DNA of 64,000 nt from Sulfitobacter sp. SK011 (GTDB lineage Bacteria > Pseudomonadota > Alphaproteobacteria > Rhodobacterales > Rhodobacteraceae). The DNA lies in the NCBI RefSeq assembly GCF_003352065.1, contig NZ_CP025803.1, positions 62,001 to 126,000 of the forward strand, given 5' to 3'. The position numbers and the translations under genes are program-made. The notes under the pieces are model-generated. The model saw only the letters and a program-made list of their open reading frames with translations. It was not told the origin of the DNA and did not search any database. Positions 9,607 to 22,784 of the stretch are shown here, in pieces (position 1 is the stretch's first letter; each line of letters begins with the position of its first letter).

Positions 9607-11052
9607 ATGAAGCTGCTTTTTGTCGCCTCTGAATGTGCGCCGTTCATCAAGACGGGCGGATTGGCCGACGTGATTGGTGCCGTTCCCAAAGCGCTGGCCG
9701 AACAGGATGTCAGCGTCAAAGTGCTGATCCCGGCTTATCCCGCGCTGGCGGGATTGGTGGCGAAAGGCAAAAGCGTCATGTCTTTCGATTATCTCTTTGG
9801 CGGTCCTGCGCGCGTTGTTGCGATTGAGGCTGAAGGGCTGGACATGCTCTTGCTCGAAGCGGCGCATCTCTTTGACAGACCCGGCAACATTTATCTTGGA
9901 CCCAATGGTCAGGATTGGCCGGACAATGACCTGCGCTTTGGCGCGCTGTCCTACGCCGGGGCGCAGATCGGAACACAAGGCATTGAAGACTGGGTGCCAG
10001 ATGTGATCAACGCGCATGATTGGCAAGCGGGGCTTGTCCCAGCATATCTGCAACAGTCCGAGGGGCCAAAACCGCCCGTTGTGATGACCATCCATAACAT
10101 CGCGTTTCAGGGATTGTTTGACTCCACCCGTCTGGCCGCATTGGGGTTGCAGGCACAGCTTTTTACGTCAGAAGGTGTCGAGTACTTTGGCAAAATCGGC
10201 TTTCTCAAGGCGGGCTTGGCGCTGTCCGAAAAGATCACGACAGTCAGCCCAACCTATGCCGCAGAACTGCTGACACCGGACTTTGGCATGGGGCTGGATG
10301 GCCTTTTGCGCAATCGTCAGGCCGATCTTTCGGGCATACTCAATGGTATTGATCTGGATATCTGGTCCCCGGAAACAGACACCGATCTTGTCGCGACCTA
10401 TTCCGCACGCAGCATCAAAGGCAAGGCCAAAAACCGAGCAGAGGTTGAGGCCCGCTTTGGTCTGACTACAGGTGACGGGCCCTTGTTTTGCGTGATCAGT
10501 CGCCTGACCCCTCAGAAAGGTCTGGATATGCTTCTGGATCGTTTGCCGCACCTCGTAAGCCTTGGTGGCAGACTTGCGGTCCTGGGTTCGGGTGAACCCG
10601 CGTTGGAGCGTGCCTTCATCGACGCGTCCAACCGCTATGCAGGATCAGTGGGCACAATTATCGGATATGACGAGGCTTTGTCGCATCTCATTCAGGCTGG
10701 CAGTGATGCAATCCTGATACCGTCGCGGTTCGAGCCATGCGGGCTGACCCAGCTTTATGGGCTGCGGTATGGCACGCTGCCTGTTGTCGCGCGCACCGGC
10801 GGTCTGGCAGATACTGTAATAGACGCGAACGAGGCCGCGATGCTTGCTGACTGTGCCACAGGCATTCAATTTGCGCCGATCAATGCAACCATGCTCGGCC
10901 ATTCCATTTCTCGGGCCTGTACGCTTTTTGCCAATCAGAAAGCCTGGGCTGCCATGATGCGCCGTGCGATGCGCCATCCGGTCGGATGGGACCTGTCCGC
11001 TGCGGCCTATCTGGATGTTTACCGCGCGGCCCGGGACAGTCGCACCTCATGA
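9607..11052 (+). CDS. glgA: Glycogen synthase (ADP-glucose dependent)
   Basis: GT5 glycogen synthase transferring glucosyl units from ADP-glucose to the growing alpha-1,4-glucan. It is 481 residues, the normal length. The ADP-glucose site K-T-G-G-L is in APFIKTGGLADVIGA near residues 15-19. The C-terminal half has the GT-B motifs SRLTPQKGLD and SRFEPCGLTQLYGLRYGTLPVVARTGGL, including the conserved E-x7-E region. It starts one base after glgC and overlaps glgX by ATGA, so the three genes look translationally coupled. Confidence 0.96.
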   Translation: MKLLFVASECAPFIKTGGLADVIGAVPKALAEQDVSVKVLIPAYPALAGLVAKGKSVMSFDYLFGGPARVVAIEAEGLDMLLLEAAHLFDRPGNIYLGPNGQDWPDNDLRFGALSYAGAQIGTQGIEDWVPDVINAHDWQAGLVPAYLQQSEGPKPPVVMTIHNIAFQGLFDSTRLAALGLQAQLFTSEGVEYFGKIGFLKAGLALSEKITTVSPTYAAELLTPDFGMGLDGLLRNRQADLSGILNGIDLDIWSPETDTDLVATYSARSIKGKAKNRAEVEARFGLTTGDGPLFCVISRLTPQKGLDMLLDRLPHLVSLGGRLAVLGSGEPALERAFIDASNRYAGSVGTIIGYDEALSHLIQAGSDAILIPSRFEPCGLTQLYGLRYGTLPVVARTGGLADTVIDANEAAMLADCATGIQFAPINATMLGHSISRACTLFANQKAWAAMMRRAMRHPVGWDLSAAAYLDVYRAARDSRTS

Positions 11053-13147
11053 CATTCCAAAAGATACGGGGCGGCACTGACCGTAAACTTGGTGCGCATC
11101 ACGACGGCAGCGGCGTCAACTTTGCCGTGTTCTCAGAGAATGCCACCAAGATTGAGTTATGCCTGTTTTCATCTGATGGGGTTTCCGAGAAAGCGCGCAT
11201 TGCACTTCCCGAACGCACCGGTCCGGTTTGGCATGGTTATATGCCCGATCTACCGATTGGCACGCTTTATGGATACCGCGCGCATGGCACATACGCACCG
11301 GAACGCGGGCATCGGTTCAACCCCAACAAGCTGTTGATTGATCCTTACACCCGTGAGCTTAGCGGCGCATGGGGAAACGACCCCGCGCTGCTAGGCTATG
11401 ACATCACATCCGCTGCCGAAGACATGTCATTTGACACACGCGATTCCGCCCCATTCGTTCCCAAATCAGTCGTATCTGATCCCGCACTCTTCGTCAGGAG
11501 CCAGCAAGGCCAGCATACCCGCACAGATCGCGATCTGATTTATGAAGCTCATGCTAAAGGTGCGACACAGCTGAACATGGATGTACCCGAAGCCGTGCGC
11601 GGTACCTATGAAGGGTTGGCGTCAGACCCGATGCTGGCGCATTTCAATGATCTTGGCGTGCAGTCGGTTGAGCTTTTGCCGGTCCACAGCTTTGTTGACG
11701 ACAGGTTTCTGGTTGAACGCGAGATGCGAAATTATTGGGGTTATAACTCGATCGGGTTTTTCGCCACCGAGCCGCGATATTTTGGGCCAAACGGCATTCA
11801 GGGGTTTCGCCAAATGGTCGACCGGATGCACGCCGCCGGAATCGAGGTCATTCTTGATGTCGTCTATAACCACACTGCCGAGGGCGATCATCGCGGGCCA
11901 ACCTTGTGTTACAGGGGCCTGGATAACGCATCCTATTACCGTTTGAACGCCAATCAGCCGCGCTATTATGTGAATGACACCGGGTGCGGGAATACGATGA
12001 ACATCGCACACCCTTATGTGCTGCGCATGGTGATGGACAGTTTGCGTTTCTGGGTTGAAGCCATGGGCGTTGACGGGTTCCGGTTTGATCTCGCCACCAC
12101 AATGGGTCGCGAAGACTATGGGTTCGACGCGAGCGGCGGTTTTTTTGATGCGCTGCGGCAAGATCCGGTTCTGTCGCAGGTACGCATGATTGCCGAACCA
12201 TGGGATATCGGGCCGGGCGGTTACCGGCTTGGTGAATTTCCACCTGAATTTTCCGAATGGAACGACAGTTACCGCGACACCGTGCGCCGATATTGGCGGG
12301 GAGACGCGCACAGCGCTCAGGAGATTGCAGCACGGCTTTTGGGATCTGCCGACAAATTTGACCACTCCGGGCGGCGCAGCTGGTCATCCATCAACTTTCT
12401 GGCCTCTCACGACGGATTCACTTTGGCCGATATCACCCGGTATTCCAGACGTCACAATGAGGCCAACACCGAAAACAACCGTGACGGACATCACTCGAAC
12501 TTCAGTGACAATTGTGGGGTTGAGGGCGACACAGACGATCCACAAATACGCGCCCATCGCGCACAGCGGCAGCGCAATATGTTGGCCACCTTGTTTCTGT
12601 CCCAAGGCACGCCGATGCTGCTTGCAGGTGATGAATTCGCCAATTCGCAACAGGGCAACAACAACGCCTATTGTCAGGACAATGCGACAGGTTGGCTGAA
12701 CTGGGGTCAGGCAGACAGTGATTTGCAGCAGTTTGTCAGCCACCTGTCGGCGTTTCGTCAGTCGCATCCCGCCGTGCGGCAAACCAGGTTCTTGCATGGT
12801 GCGGTGCGCGCATCTGACGGGCAGCCGGACGTTGACTGGACAGGTTTCGATGGGCAGCCGCTGCATTGGCGTGATCCACGCCTTGCAAACCTGTGCCTCA
12901 CGCTAAGATGTTCGGGCGAGGCACCAGAACATGATCTGGATGATGATGTGGTCTTTGTTGTCTTCAACCGAAGCGAGGAACAAGCAAGCGTTCAGTTGCC
13001 GAAGGTATCAAACGGACGTGCCTGGTTGCGCGCAATTGACACCAGCCAACCTGACATCACCACATCCCCAAAATGCATGGCAGACAAGGTCGACATCGCC
13101 CCACAATCCGTGGTGGCCTTTGTCCTGGATATGCCAATGGGCGCGGA

Positions 13148-13151
<4 letters not shown>
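11049..13151 (+). CDS. glgX: Glycogen debranching enzyme (isoamylase type)
   Basis: Hydrolyses alpha-1,6 branch stubs left by phosphorylase. This 700-residue GH13 isoamylase-family protein starts at the ATG that overlaps the glgA stop. An N-terminal CBM48-like region (GVNFAVFSENATKIELCLF) is followed by the catalytic barrel with DVVYNHTAEG, nucleophile D347 in DGFRFDLATTMG, acid/base E383 in IAEPWD, and FLASHDGFTLAD. An in-frame extension upstream into glgA is not conserved. It overlaps malQ by ATGA. Confidence 0.95.
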
Positions 13152-16751
<3,600 letters not shown>

Positions 16752-16829
16752 ACACCCTGTCGCAATGAGGGATCATTCTTTGACGTTCTGGTCCACTGGA
16801 GCAGGACCGCCATCATAAAGACATTGCCG

Positions 16830-18488
16830 CTACTTTAACCGCGCATCTTTGCCGCGTGCCTTTGCGCTCATCTCTGCCGGTTTATCGTCTTCCTGCCAGA
16901 CACCAATGAATATCCCAACAGGTTCCGATGTGCCGTCACGGGACCTGATCAAGGCATCATGACCAACCGTGGTCCGCTGTGACGGGCGGCGTGCCCATGC
17001 CGACAAGCGCGCCTGGAACTTATCAATGATGTCACCGTGATCGCCGCTGCCACCAAGATCGTTCAGTTCATTCGGATCGTTCAACAGATCAAAAAGCATG
17101 GGCCTAAAACCACCATCGGCAAAGATGCATTTCCAACGCGCATCCACCAGCATGAACAACCGCGCATGTCTGGGATCAACCTCCAATACCTTCGCCTGTG
17201 GGGTTGCGGAATAATCATATTCGCTGACCGCAAATTCCCGCCAGCTTTCGGGCTTTTTACCTTTCAAAAAGGGCCAAAGCGATCGCCCCTCAAGGATATG
17301 TTCGGGAACCTCGCCCACCATATCGACAAAAGTCGCCGCCAGATCGATGCTTTCCACCAATGCATCACAGACAGTGCCGCGCGTTCCATCCGCCTCGGCC
17401 GAGGGATCATAGATGATCAGCGGAACGCGCACCGAAGGGTCATGAAACAGGTCCTTTTCACCAAGCCAATGATCGCCCATGTAATCACCATGATCCGAAG
17501 TGACGGCAATGACCGTGTTGTCCATCTGCCCCTCGACCTCAAGCCAATCAAACAGGCGGCCCATCTGGTCGTCGGCCTGTTTGATCAGTCCCATGTAAGC
17601 AGGCAAGACCGTTTCACGTATCTCATCGCGGCTGAAGTTGCGGCTCACTTCGGTATCCATGAACGCCGCATAGACAGGATGCGGATCGTCTTTTTCGCAT
17701 GGGTCGCGCACGACCTTTGTCAGATCATCCTTGCCATACATCGTGTGATACGGTGCCGGCACGATGTAGGGCCAATGCGGTTTGATATAGGACAGATGAC
17801 ACAACCACGGGCGCGCATTTTCGGCAGCTTTTTCAGCGATGAAATCCATCGCACGGCCGGTTAACCACGGCGTTTCGCTGTCGCGCTCATCAATGTTGGC
17901 CGCTTTGTCCGAGTGCCGCAAGAACCAGCCAGAGGCGATGCCACCCTTTTCATCAAGTCCGGCGTTCGCATTGTGCAGCCACGGGTTCTCAGCATCATAG
18001 CCTTTGGATTTCAGATAGGCATTATAAGGCGAGCGTCTCTTGTCATAAAACCCCGCAGGCCCTTCGCCCCACAGGCCATCGTCACGTTCAAATATGTCAA
18101 ACCCACATTCGCTGACCCGTGCCCCAATGACGCTGTCACGCGCGATACCCAAACGCTCCATACCCGGATCATCAGCCTTCATATGGGTCTTGCCGATCAG
18201 CCAGCAATCCATGCCACGTTCACGCAGATGATCCCCGAGCGTCATCTCGCCCACCTTCAATGGAAAGTTATTCCAAGAGGCGCCATGGGAATGCACATAC
18301 CGACCGGTATAAAAGCTCATTCTTGACGGGCCGCAGATGGGGGATTGGACATAGCATTTTGAAAACCTGACACCTTTGGCCGCAAGCTTGTCCAGATGGG
18401 GTGTTTTCAGATGCGGGTGCCCAGCGCAGCTTAGGTAATCATGGCGTAACTGGTCGAACATGATGAACAGAATGTTCTTTTGCGTCAT
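16830..18488 (-). CDS. Sulfatase-family hydrolase (formylglycine type)
   Basis: A 552-residue member of the alkaline-phosphatase/sulfatase superfamily. The nucleophile precursor is C52 in the C-G-P-S-R motif, the C-x-P/A-x-R sequence converted to formylglycine. The N-terminal metal ligands are in FIMFDQLRHD, and the second metal cluster is TSDHGDYMGDHWLGEKD. Length and sequence suit either an organic sulfate ester hydrolase or a phosphonate/phosphate monoester hydrolase of the same superfamily; these cannot be separated by eye. No signal peptide is evident, so it is probably cytoplasmic. It lies 76 bp downstream of the GlxA-type regulator on the same strand, so the two may be co-transcribed. 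No formylglycine-generating enzyme is in the window. Confidence 0.82.
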   Translation of the reverse strand: MTQKNILFIMFDQLRHDYLSCAGHPHLKTPHLDKLAAKGVRFSKCYVQSPICGPSRMSFYTGRYVHSHGASWNNFPLKVGEMTLGDHLRERGMDCWLIGKTHMKADDPGMERLGIARDSVIGARVSECGFDIFERDDGLWGEGPAGFYDKRRSPYNAYLKSKGYDAENPWLHNANAGLDEKGGIASGWFLRHSDKAANIDERDSETPWLTGRAMDFIAEKAAENARPWLCHLSYIKPHWPYIVPAPYHTMYGKDDLTKVVRDPCEKDDPHPVYAAFMDTEVSRNFSRDEIRETVLPAYMGLIKQADDQMGRLFDWLEVEGQMDNTVIAVTSDHGDYMGDHWLGEKDLFHDPSVRVPLIIYDPSAEADGTRGTVCDALVESIDLAATFVDMVGEVPEHILEGRSLWPFLKGKKPESWREFAVSEYDYSATPQAKVLEVDPRHARLFMLVDARWKCIFADGGFRPMLFDLLNDPNELNDLGGSGDHGDIIDKFQARLSAWARRPSQRTTVGHDALIRSRDGTSEPVGIFIGVWQEDDKPAEMSAKARGKDARLK

Positions 18489-18564
18489 TGATTTACCTTA
18501 CCGCTGAAGCCTTGCGTGGCCTGTATATCCAATATCCGTTGGGCCTGCTGAAAAATCGAAGTTT

Positions 18565-19509
18565 TCATGTTGCGCGGTGGCGGGCATTACTGGGGGTCAC
18601 GCCAAATTCCGCCTTGAACGCCCGCGTCATTGCGCTTGGGTTACGATACCCGGCACGCAGCGCCACCTCGGACAATTGCAAATTCGTCTCTTCCGCCAGC
18701 CTGCGCACCAGATTAAGCCGAAGCCGCAGGTAAACCTGCTGGGGCGATGCGCCAAGATCGCGTTGCATCACCTGCTCCAGCTTTTTCTGGCTGCATCCGC
18801 ATCGCATCGCAATCTGACCAACGGTCAGGGGTTTTTCCAGATGGGCCTGCATATGGGTCACTGCCCCTTTGGCCAACCGCCCTCTGGCAGCGCCCGTCAG
18901 ATGTTGGGTTTGGGGTTCACGGGCCATGAACAACTGCTCAACATCCAGCGCTAGCGCTTTGCCGTGATCTTGTGCAATCAGATGCAGGATAAGATCAAAA
19001 GCAGCCATTGCACCGGAACAGGTGATCCGGTTCCCATCGACGACAAATCTTTCGCGCACCACGTTCACATCCGGAAATGCCTCCGAAAATGCGGTCAGAA
19101 CCTCCCAATGGATCGTGGCCCTGCGCCCCGCCAGCAGCCCGGCTTTGGCCATAAGCCAACTGCCCGTATCCAACCCCGCCAGATCCGAAAACCGACGCGC
19201 AGCGGCGCGCAGACCGCGCTGGACACCCGGGCCGCCAAAGTCCTGATATCCATAAGACGGCGTGATCATCAAAAGATCACCTTTTGCGTCCTCCAATCGT
19301 CCGTGCGGGACAATTTTCAGCCCACTTGAGCTTTCTGCGATGTCACCATTCATTGTCAGGTACTGCCATTCGTAATGCCGTTTATGTCCCAGCATGTTGG
19401 CCGCCCTTAGCGGTTCAATCGCATTGGCAACGCAGTGGTTCGAGAACCCATCGAACAGAACCACACCGACCCGCAGCGGTTTATCAGATGATTTTTTCCA
19501 AGTTGGCAT
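18565..19509 (-). CDS. GlxA/CdhR-type AraC-family transcriptional regulator
   Basis: A 314-residue regulator. An N-terminal DJ-1/PfpI-like domain (about residues 10-170, starting LRVGVVLFDGFSNHCVANAIEPLRAAN) is fused to a C-terminal AraC double helix-turn-helix (about 210-310). The HTH signature is LSEVALRAGYRNPSAMTRAFKAEFGVTP. This architecture includes regulators of carnitine (CdhR) and glycine betaine (GbdR) catabolism. I prefer the ATG at 19509; an in-frame GTG at 19542 would leave only 43 bp to the divergent gene. It is divergently transcribed from the carnitine-like CoA module, the usual arrangement for a local activator. Confidence 0.82.
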   Translation of the reverse strand: MPTWKKSSDKPLRVGVVLFDGFSNHCVANAIEPLRAANMLGHKRHYEWQYLTMNGDIAESSSGLKIVPHGRLEDAKGDLLMITPSYGYQDFGGPGVQRGLRAAARRFSDLAGLDTGSWLMAKAGLLAGRRATIHWEVLTAFSEAFPDVNVVRERFVVDGNRITCSGAMAAFDLILHLIAQDHGKALALDVEQLFMAREPQTQHLTGAARGRLAKGAVTHMQAHLEKPLTVGQIAMRCGCSQKKLEQVMQRDLGASPQQVYLRLRLNLVRRLAEETNLQLSEVALRAGYRNPSAMTRAFKAEFGVTPSNARHRAT

Positions 19510-19585
19510 ATTTTTATCTAACTCTGCACAGAGGTTTCTCACAAGCTGAATAATGCTGCGGCTAAGGCCACAAGGGGGATTGCCC

Positions 19586-20746
19586 GTGCATTTTGGATTA
19601 TCCGACGAACAAGAGATGATCGTTTCGACCGTTCGCAGCTTTGTCGAGAAAGAGATCTATCCACACGAAGCCGAAGTTGAGCGTACAGGTCAGGTGCCGC
19701 CGGCAGTGGCCAAGGCGATCAAGCAAAAGACCATTGATTTGGGTTTTTATGCCTGCAACTTTCCAGAAGAAGTTGGCGGCGCGGGCCTTAACCATCTTGA
19801 ATTCGCGCTGGTCGAACGCGAGCTGGGCCGCGGTTCGATGGCGCTGAACCACTTCTTCGGGCGTCCGCAAAACATCTTGATGGCCTGCAATGACGAACAA
19901 CGCGAACGCTATCTGTTGCCCGCTGTTCGGGGTGAACGCATGGATGCGCTGGCAATGACGGAACCAGGTGCCGGGTCGGATGTGCGTGGCATGAAATGCA
20001 CGGCCCGACGCGATGGGGGTGATTGGGTCCTGAACGGGACGAAACACTTCATCTCGGGTGCTGATCACGCCGATTTCCTGATCGTTTTCGTGGCAACTGG
20101 CGAAGACGACACGCCACATGGCCCCAAAAAGCGCATCACGACTTTTCTTGTGGATCGCGGAACGCCGGGTTTCACCATTCGCGACGGCTATAAATCGGTC
20201 AGCCATCGTGGATACAAAAATATGATCCTCGAATTTGATGATTGTCGCCTGCCGGACGCACAGGTGCTTGGTGACGTTGATGGTGGCTTTGCGGTGATGA
20301 ACGAATGGCTTTATGCGACCCGCATCACGGTCGCCACCATGTCCGTCGGACGTGCGCGGCGGTGCTTTGATATGGCACTTGGCTATGCCGCTGAACGACA
20401 GCAGTTCGGCCAACCCATTGGCAAGTTTCAGGGCGTCAGTTTTCAGATTGCCGACATGATCACCGAAATTGACGCCGCCGACTGGCTCACGCTTTCCGCC
20501 GCGTGGCGCTTGGATCAGGGGCTGCCAGCAAACCGTGAAATTGCCTCTGCCAAGCTTTATGCATCGGAAATGCTGGCGCGGGTCACGGACGCGACACTGC
20601 AGATTTATGGCGGAATGGGCCTGATGGATGATTTTCCGATTGAACGGTTCTGGCGGGATGCCCGCGTTGAACGTATCTGGGACGGCACGTCTGAAATTCA
20701 GCGCCACATCATTTCGCGGGATCTGTTGCGCCCGCTCGGCGCATGA
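19586..20746 (+). CDS. Acyl-CoA dehydrogenase (CaiA-like)
   Basis: A 386-residue flavin acyl-CoA dehydrogenase. The FAD-binding signature MTEPGAGSDVRGMKC is present. The C-terminal helix is YGGMGLMDDFPIERFWRDARVERIWDGTSEIQRH. The position normally occupied by the catalytic Glu (E-G-T) is Asp here (W-D-G-T). The GTG start at 19586 has AAGGGGGA seven bases upstream and gives the typical MHFGLSDEQ N-terminus; an upstream ATG at 19553 would add a non-homologous tail. The stop overlaps the next start by ATGA. With the CoA ligase and CaiD-like gene it forms a three-gene operon probably acting on a quaternary-amine or short branched acyl-CoA. The exact substrate is inference. Confidence 0.85.
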   Translation: MHFGLSDEQEMIVSTVRSFVEKEIYPHEAEVERTGQVPPAVAKAIKQKTIDLGFYACNFPEEVGGAGLNHLEFALVERELGRGSMALNHFFGRPQNILMACNDEQRERYLLPAVRGERMDALAMTEPGAGSDVRGMKCTARRDGGDWVLNGTKHFISGADHADFLIVFVATGEDDTPHGPKKRITTFLVDRGTPGFTIRDGYKSVSHRGYKNMILEFDDCRLPDAQVLGDVDGGFAVMNEWLYATRITVATMSVGRARRCFDMALGYAAERQQFGQPIGKFQGVSFQIADMITEIDAADWLTLSAAWRLDQGLPANREIASAKLYASEMLARVTDATLQIYGGMGLMDDFPIERFWRDARVERIWDGTSEIQRHIISRDLLRPLGA

Positions 20747-22773
20747 CACGAAACCTGGACCGTCTTCTGCGGCCCCGGACCATTGCCGTGATTGGGGGCG
20801 GCGCATGGTGTCGGCAGGTTATCGAGCAATGCCAAAAGATGGGCTTTGACGGTCAGGTTTGGCCCGTGCATCCTTCGGCGCAGGAAATCTTGGGCTTCCG
20901 CGCTTTTCCAAGCGTCGCAGACCTGCCCAGCGCCCCTGATGCCAGCTTTGTCGGCGTAAACCGCGATACAACGATCGACATCGTGCGCAGTCTGGCCGCG
21001 ATGAACGCGGGGGGTGCTGTCTGTTTTGCCTCCGGTTTTCTGGAAGCCGTGGCCGAAGACAGCACAGGCGCAGACCTTCAGGCACAACTGCTTTGTGCGG
21101 CAGCCGACATGCCCATCCTTGGGCCCAACTGCTATGGCTTCATCAATTACCTTGATGGTGCGTTGCTCTGGCCTGACCAACATGGCGGACAACGCGTGCA
21201 AAGCGGTGTCGCGCTGGTGACGCAAAGCTCGAACATCGCGATAAACCTGACCATGCAGCAACGTGGATTGCCATTGGCCTATGTCGTCACCGCAGGCAAT
21301 CAGGCGCAATCGGGCATATCTCAGATCAGCCGCGCGTTGCTGGACGATCCACGCGTAACAGCGCTTGGCCTGCATATCGAAGGCATTGGTGATCTGCGCG
21401 CCTTTGAGGGGTTGGCGGCCCATGCGCGCGCTTTGGGTAAACCGATTGTGGCGATCAAGGTGGGTCGCTCTGCTCAGGCCCGCGCCGCGACCGTGTCACA
21501 TACTGCATCCCTTGCTGGTGATGACGCAGGCGCGGATGCCCTGCTGGCGCGTCTCGGCATTGCTCGCCTCGCCGACCTTCCTTCGTTTATCGAAACGCTC
21601 AAGCTGCTGCACATCACTGGACCCCTTACGCAGAGTACCGTCGCGACAATCAGTTGTTCGGGGGGCGAGGCGAGCCTTGCCGCCGATACCGGAGATGCCC
21701 TTGGCGTGACGTTTCCACCGCTTAATAGCCGACAAAAACTTGACCTGCGGGCCGCTCTTGGGCCACGCGTCGCGCTGGCAAATCCGCTTGATTATCACAC
21801 CTACATCTGGCGCGATGTGCCCGCGATGACGCGTGCCTTTGCAGCCATGGCGGACCCCGCGCTTGCTATCACGATCCTGATTGCAGATTTCCCGCGGCCA
21901 GACAGATGTTCTCCCGAGGATTGGGACGGTGTGATTGAAGCCGCCATTGGGGCCGCCCGACAGACCGGCGCGCACTACGGCGTGGCCGCTACATTGCCTG
22001 AACTGATGCATGAACCGGTCGCCGAGACACTGATCGCGGCTGGGATCGTGCCCTTTTGTGGTCTGACCGAGGCCCTGACCGCCTGTGCCGCCGCAGCGAT
22101 ACAGGCACCCTCTGACACCGATCCAATTTTGTTACCCCGCGCAGATGCCACCGCCGTCCTCATCCCTGAGGCAATTGCAAAAACGCGACTTGCGGCACAC
22201 GGTTTGCGCATTCCGCGTGCCACGCGATGCGCGTCAGCCGATGCCGTTGCACAGGCCGCCGAACACATTGGTTTTCCAATTGCCCTCAAGGGCGAAGGCA
22301 TTGCCCACAAGACCGAGGCCGGTGCGGTGCGTCTGAACATCACTTCAGCGCAACAGGCCCAGAACGCTGCCCAAGGCATGGCTGCCCCCGGCTTTTTGGT
22401 CGAGGAAATGATCACGGGCGCAGTGGCAGAGTTGCTTGTCGGTGTTGTTCGTGATCCTGCGCATGGGTTCGTGTTGACCATTGCGGCAGGCGGCACGCTA
22501 ACCGAAATTGTGCAAGACTCAGTCTCTTTGTTGGTTCCCGCATCAACCGCGTCGGTTGAACGCGCGTTGGCTGACCTCAGGATCGCCCCCGTCCTCACAG
22601 GATATCGCGGCGCGACACCTGCCAATATGGACGCGATCCTGCGTGCCATTCAGGCGGTCCAGGACTATACCGTGAGTAATGCAGATGAAGTGCTTGAGAT
22701 TGAGGTCAATCCGTTGATCTGTACGCCAAACGACGCAATTGCCGCTGACGCGCTGCTGCGCTGCACGAAATGA
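20743..22773 (+). CDS. NDP-forming acyl-CoA synthetase (acetate-CoA ligase family)
   Basis: 676 residues with the fused alpha-beta arrangement of NDP-forming acyl-CoA synthetases. There is an N-terminal CoA-binding Rossmann domain (TIAVIGGGAW...), then succinyl-CoA-ligase-like domains with the probable phosphohistidine in VSHTASLAGDDAGADALL near residue 250, then a C-terminal ATP-grasp domain (FPIALKGEGIAHKTEAGAVRLN). It activates a carboxylate to its CoA thioester with ATP yielding ADP and phosphate. Start overlaps the dehydrogenase stop. In the E. coli cai system this step uses an AMP-forming ligase (CaiC) and a CoA-transferase (CaiB), so this is a different enzyme class in an otherwise CaiA/CaiD-like context. 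Confidence 0.85.
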   Translation: MTRNLDRLLRPRTIAVIGGGAWCRQVIEQCQKMGFDGQVWPVHPSAQEILGFRAFPSVADLPSAPDASFVGVNRDTTIDIVRSLAAMNAGGAVCFASGFLEAVAEDSTGADLQAQLLCAAADMPILGPNCYGFINYLDGALLWPDQHGGQRVQSGVALVTQSSNIAINLTMQQRGLPLAYVVTAGNQAQSGISQISRALLDDPRVTALGLHIEGIGDLRAFEGLAAHARALGKPIVAIKVGRSAQARAATVSHTASLAGDDAGADALLARLGIARLADLPSFIETLKLLHITGPLTQSTVATISCSGGEASLAADTGDALGVTFPPLNSRQKLDLRAALGPRVALANPLDYHTYIWRDVPAMTRAFAAMADPALAITILIADFPRPDRCSPEDWDGVIEAAIGAARQTGAHYGVAATLPELMHEPVAETLIAAGIVPFCGLTEALTACAAAAIQAPSDTDPILLPRADATAVLIPEAIAKTRLAAHGLRIPRATRCASADAVAQAAEHIGFPIALKGEGIAHKTEAGAVRLNITSAQQAQNAAQGMAAPGFLVEEMITGAVAELLVGVVRDPAHGFVLTIAAGGTLTEIVQDSVSLLVPASTASVERALADLRIAPVLTGYRGATPANMDAILRAIQAVQDYTVSNADEVLEIEVNPLICTPNDAIAADALLRCTK

Positions 22774-22784
22774 AAGGACAAAAG

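Noticed and set aside
11622..12387. Two overlapping open frames opposite glgX
   Set aside because: Both lie antisense to the GH13 catalytic core, which is strongly conserved on the plus strand.
16752..16829. GGTCC...GGACC repeat after pgm as operon terminator
   Set aside because: Only five-base arms with no T-run on the plus strand; too weak.
17037..17864. 275-codon open frame opposite the sulfatase
   Set aside because: Shadow of the sulfatase; no ribosome site and no recognisable protein features.
19598..20806. Open frame of 402 codons opposite the acyl-CoA dehydrogenase
   Set aside because: Antisense shadow of a conserved gene; the translation is compositionally odd with no domain.
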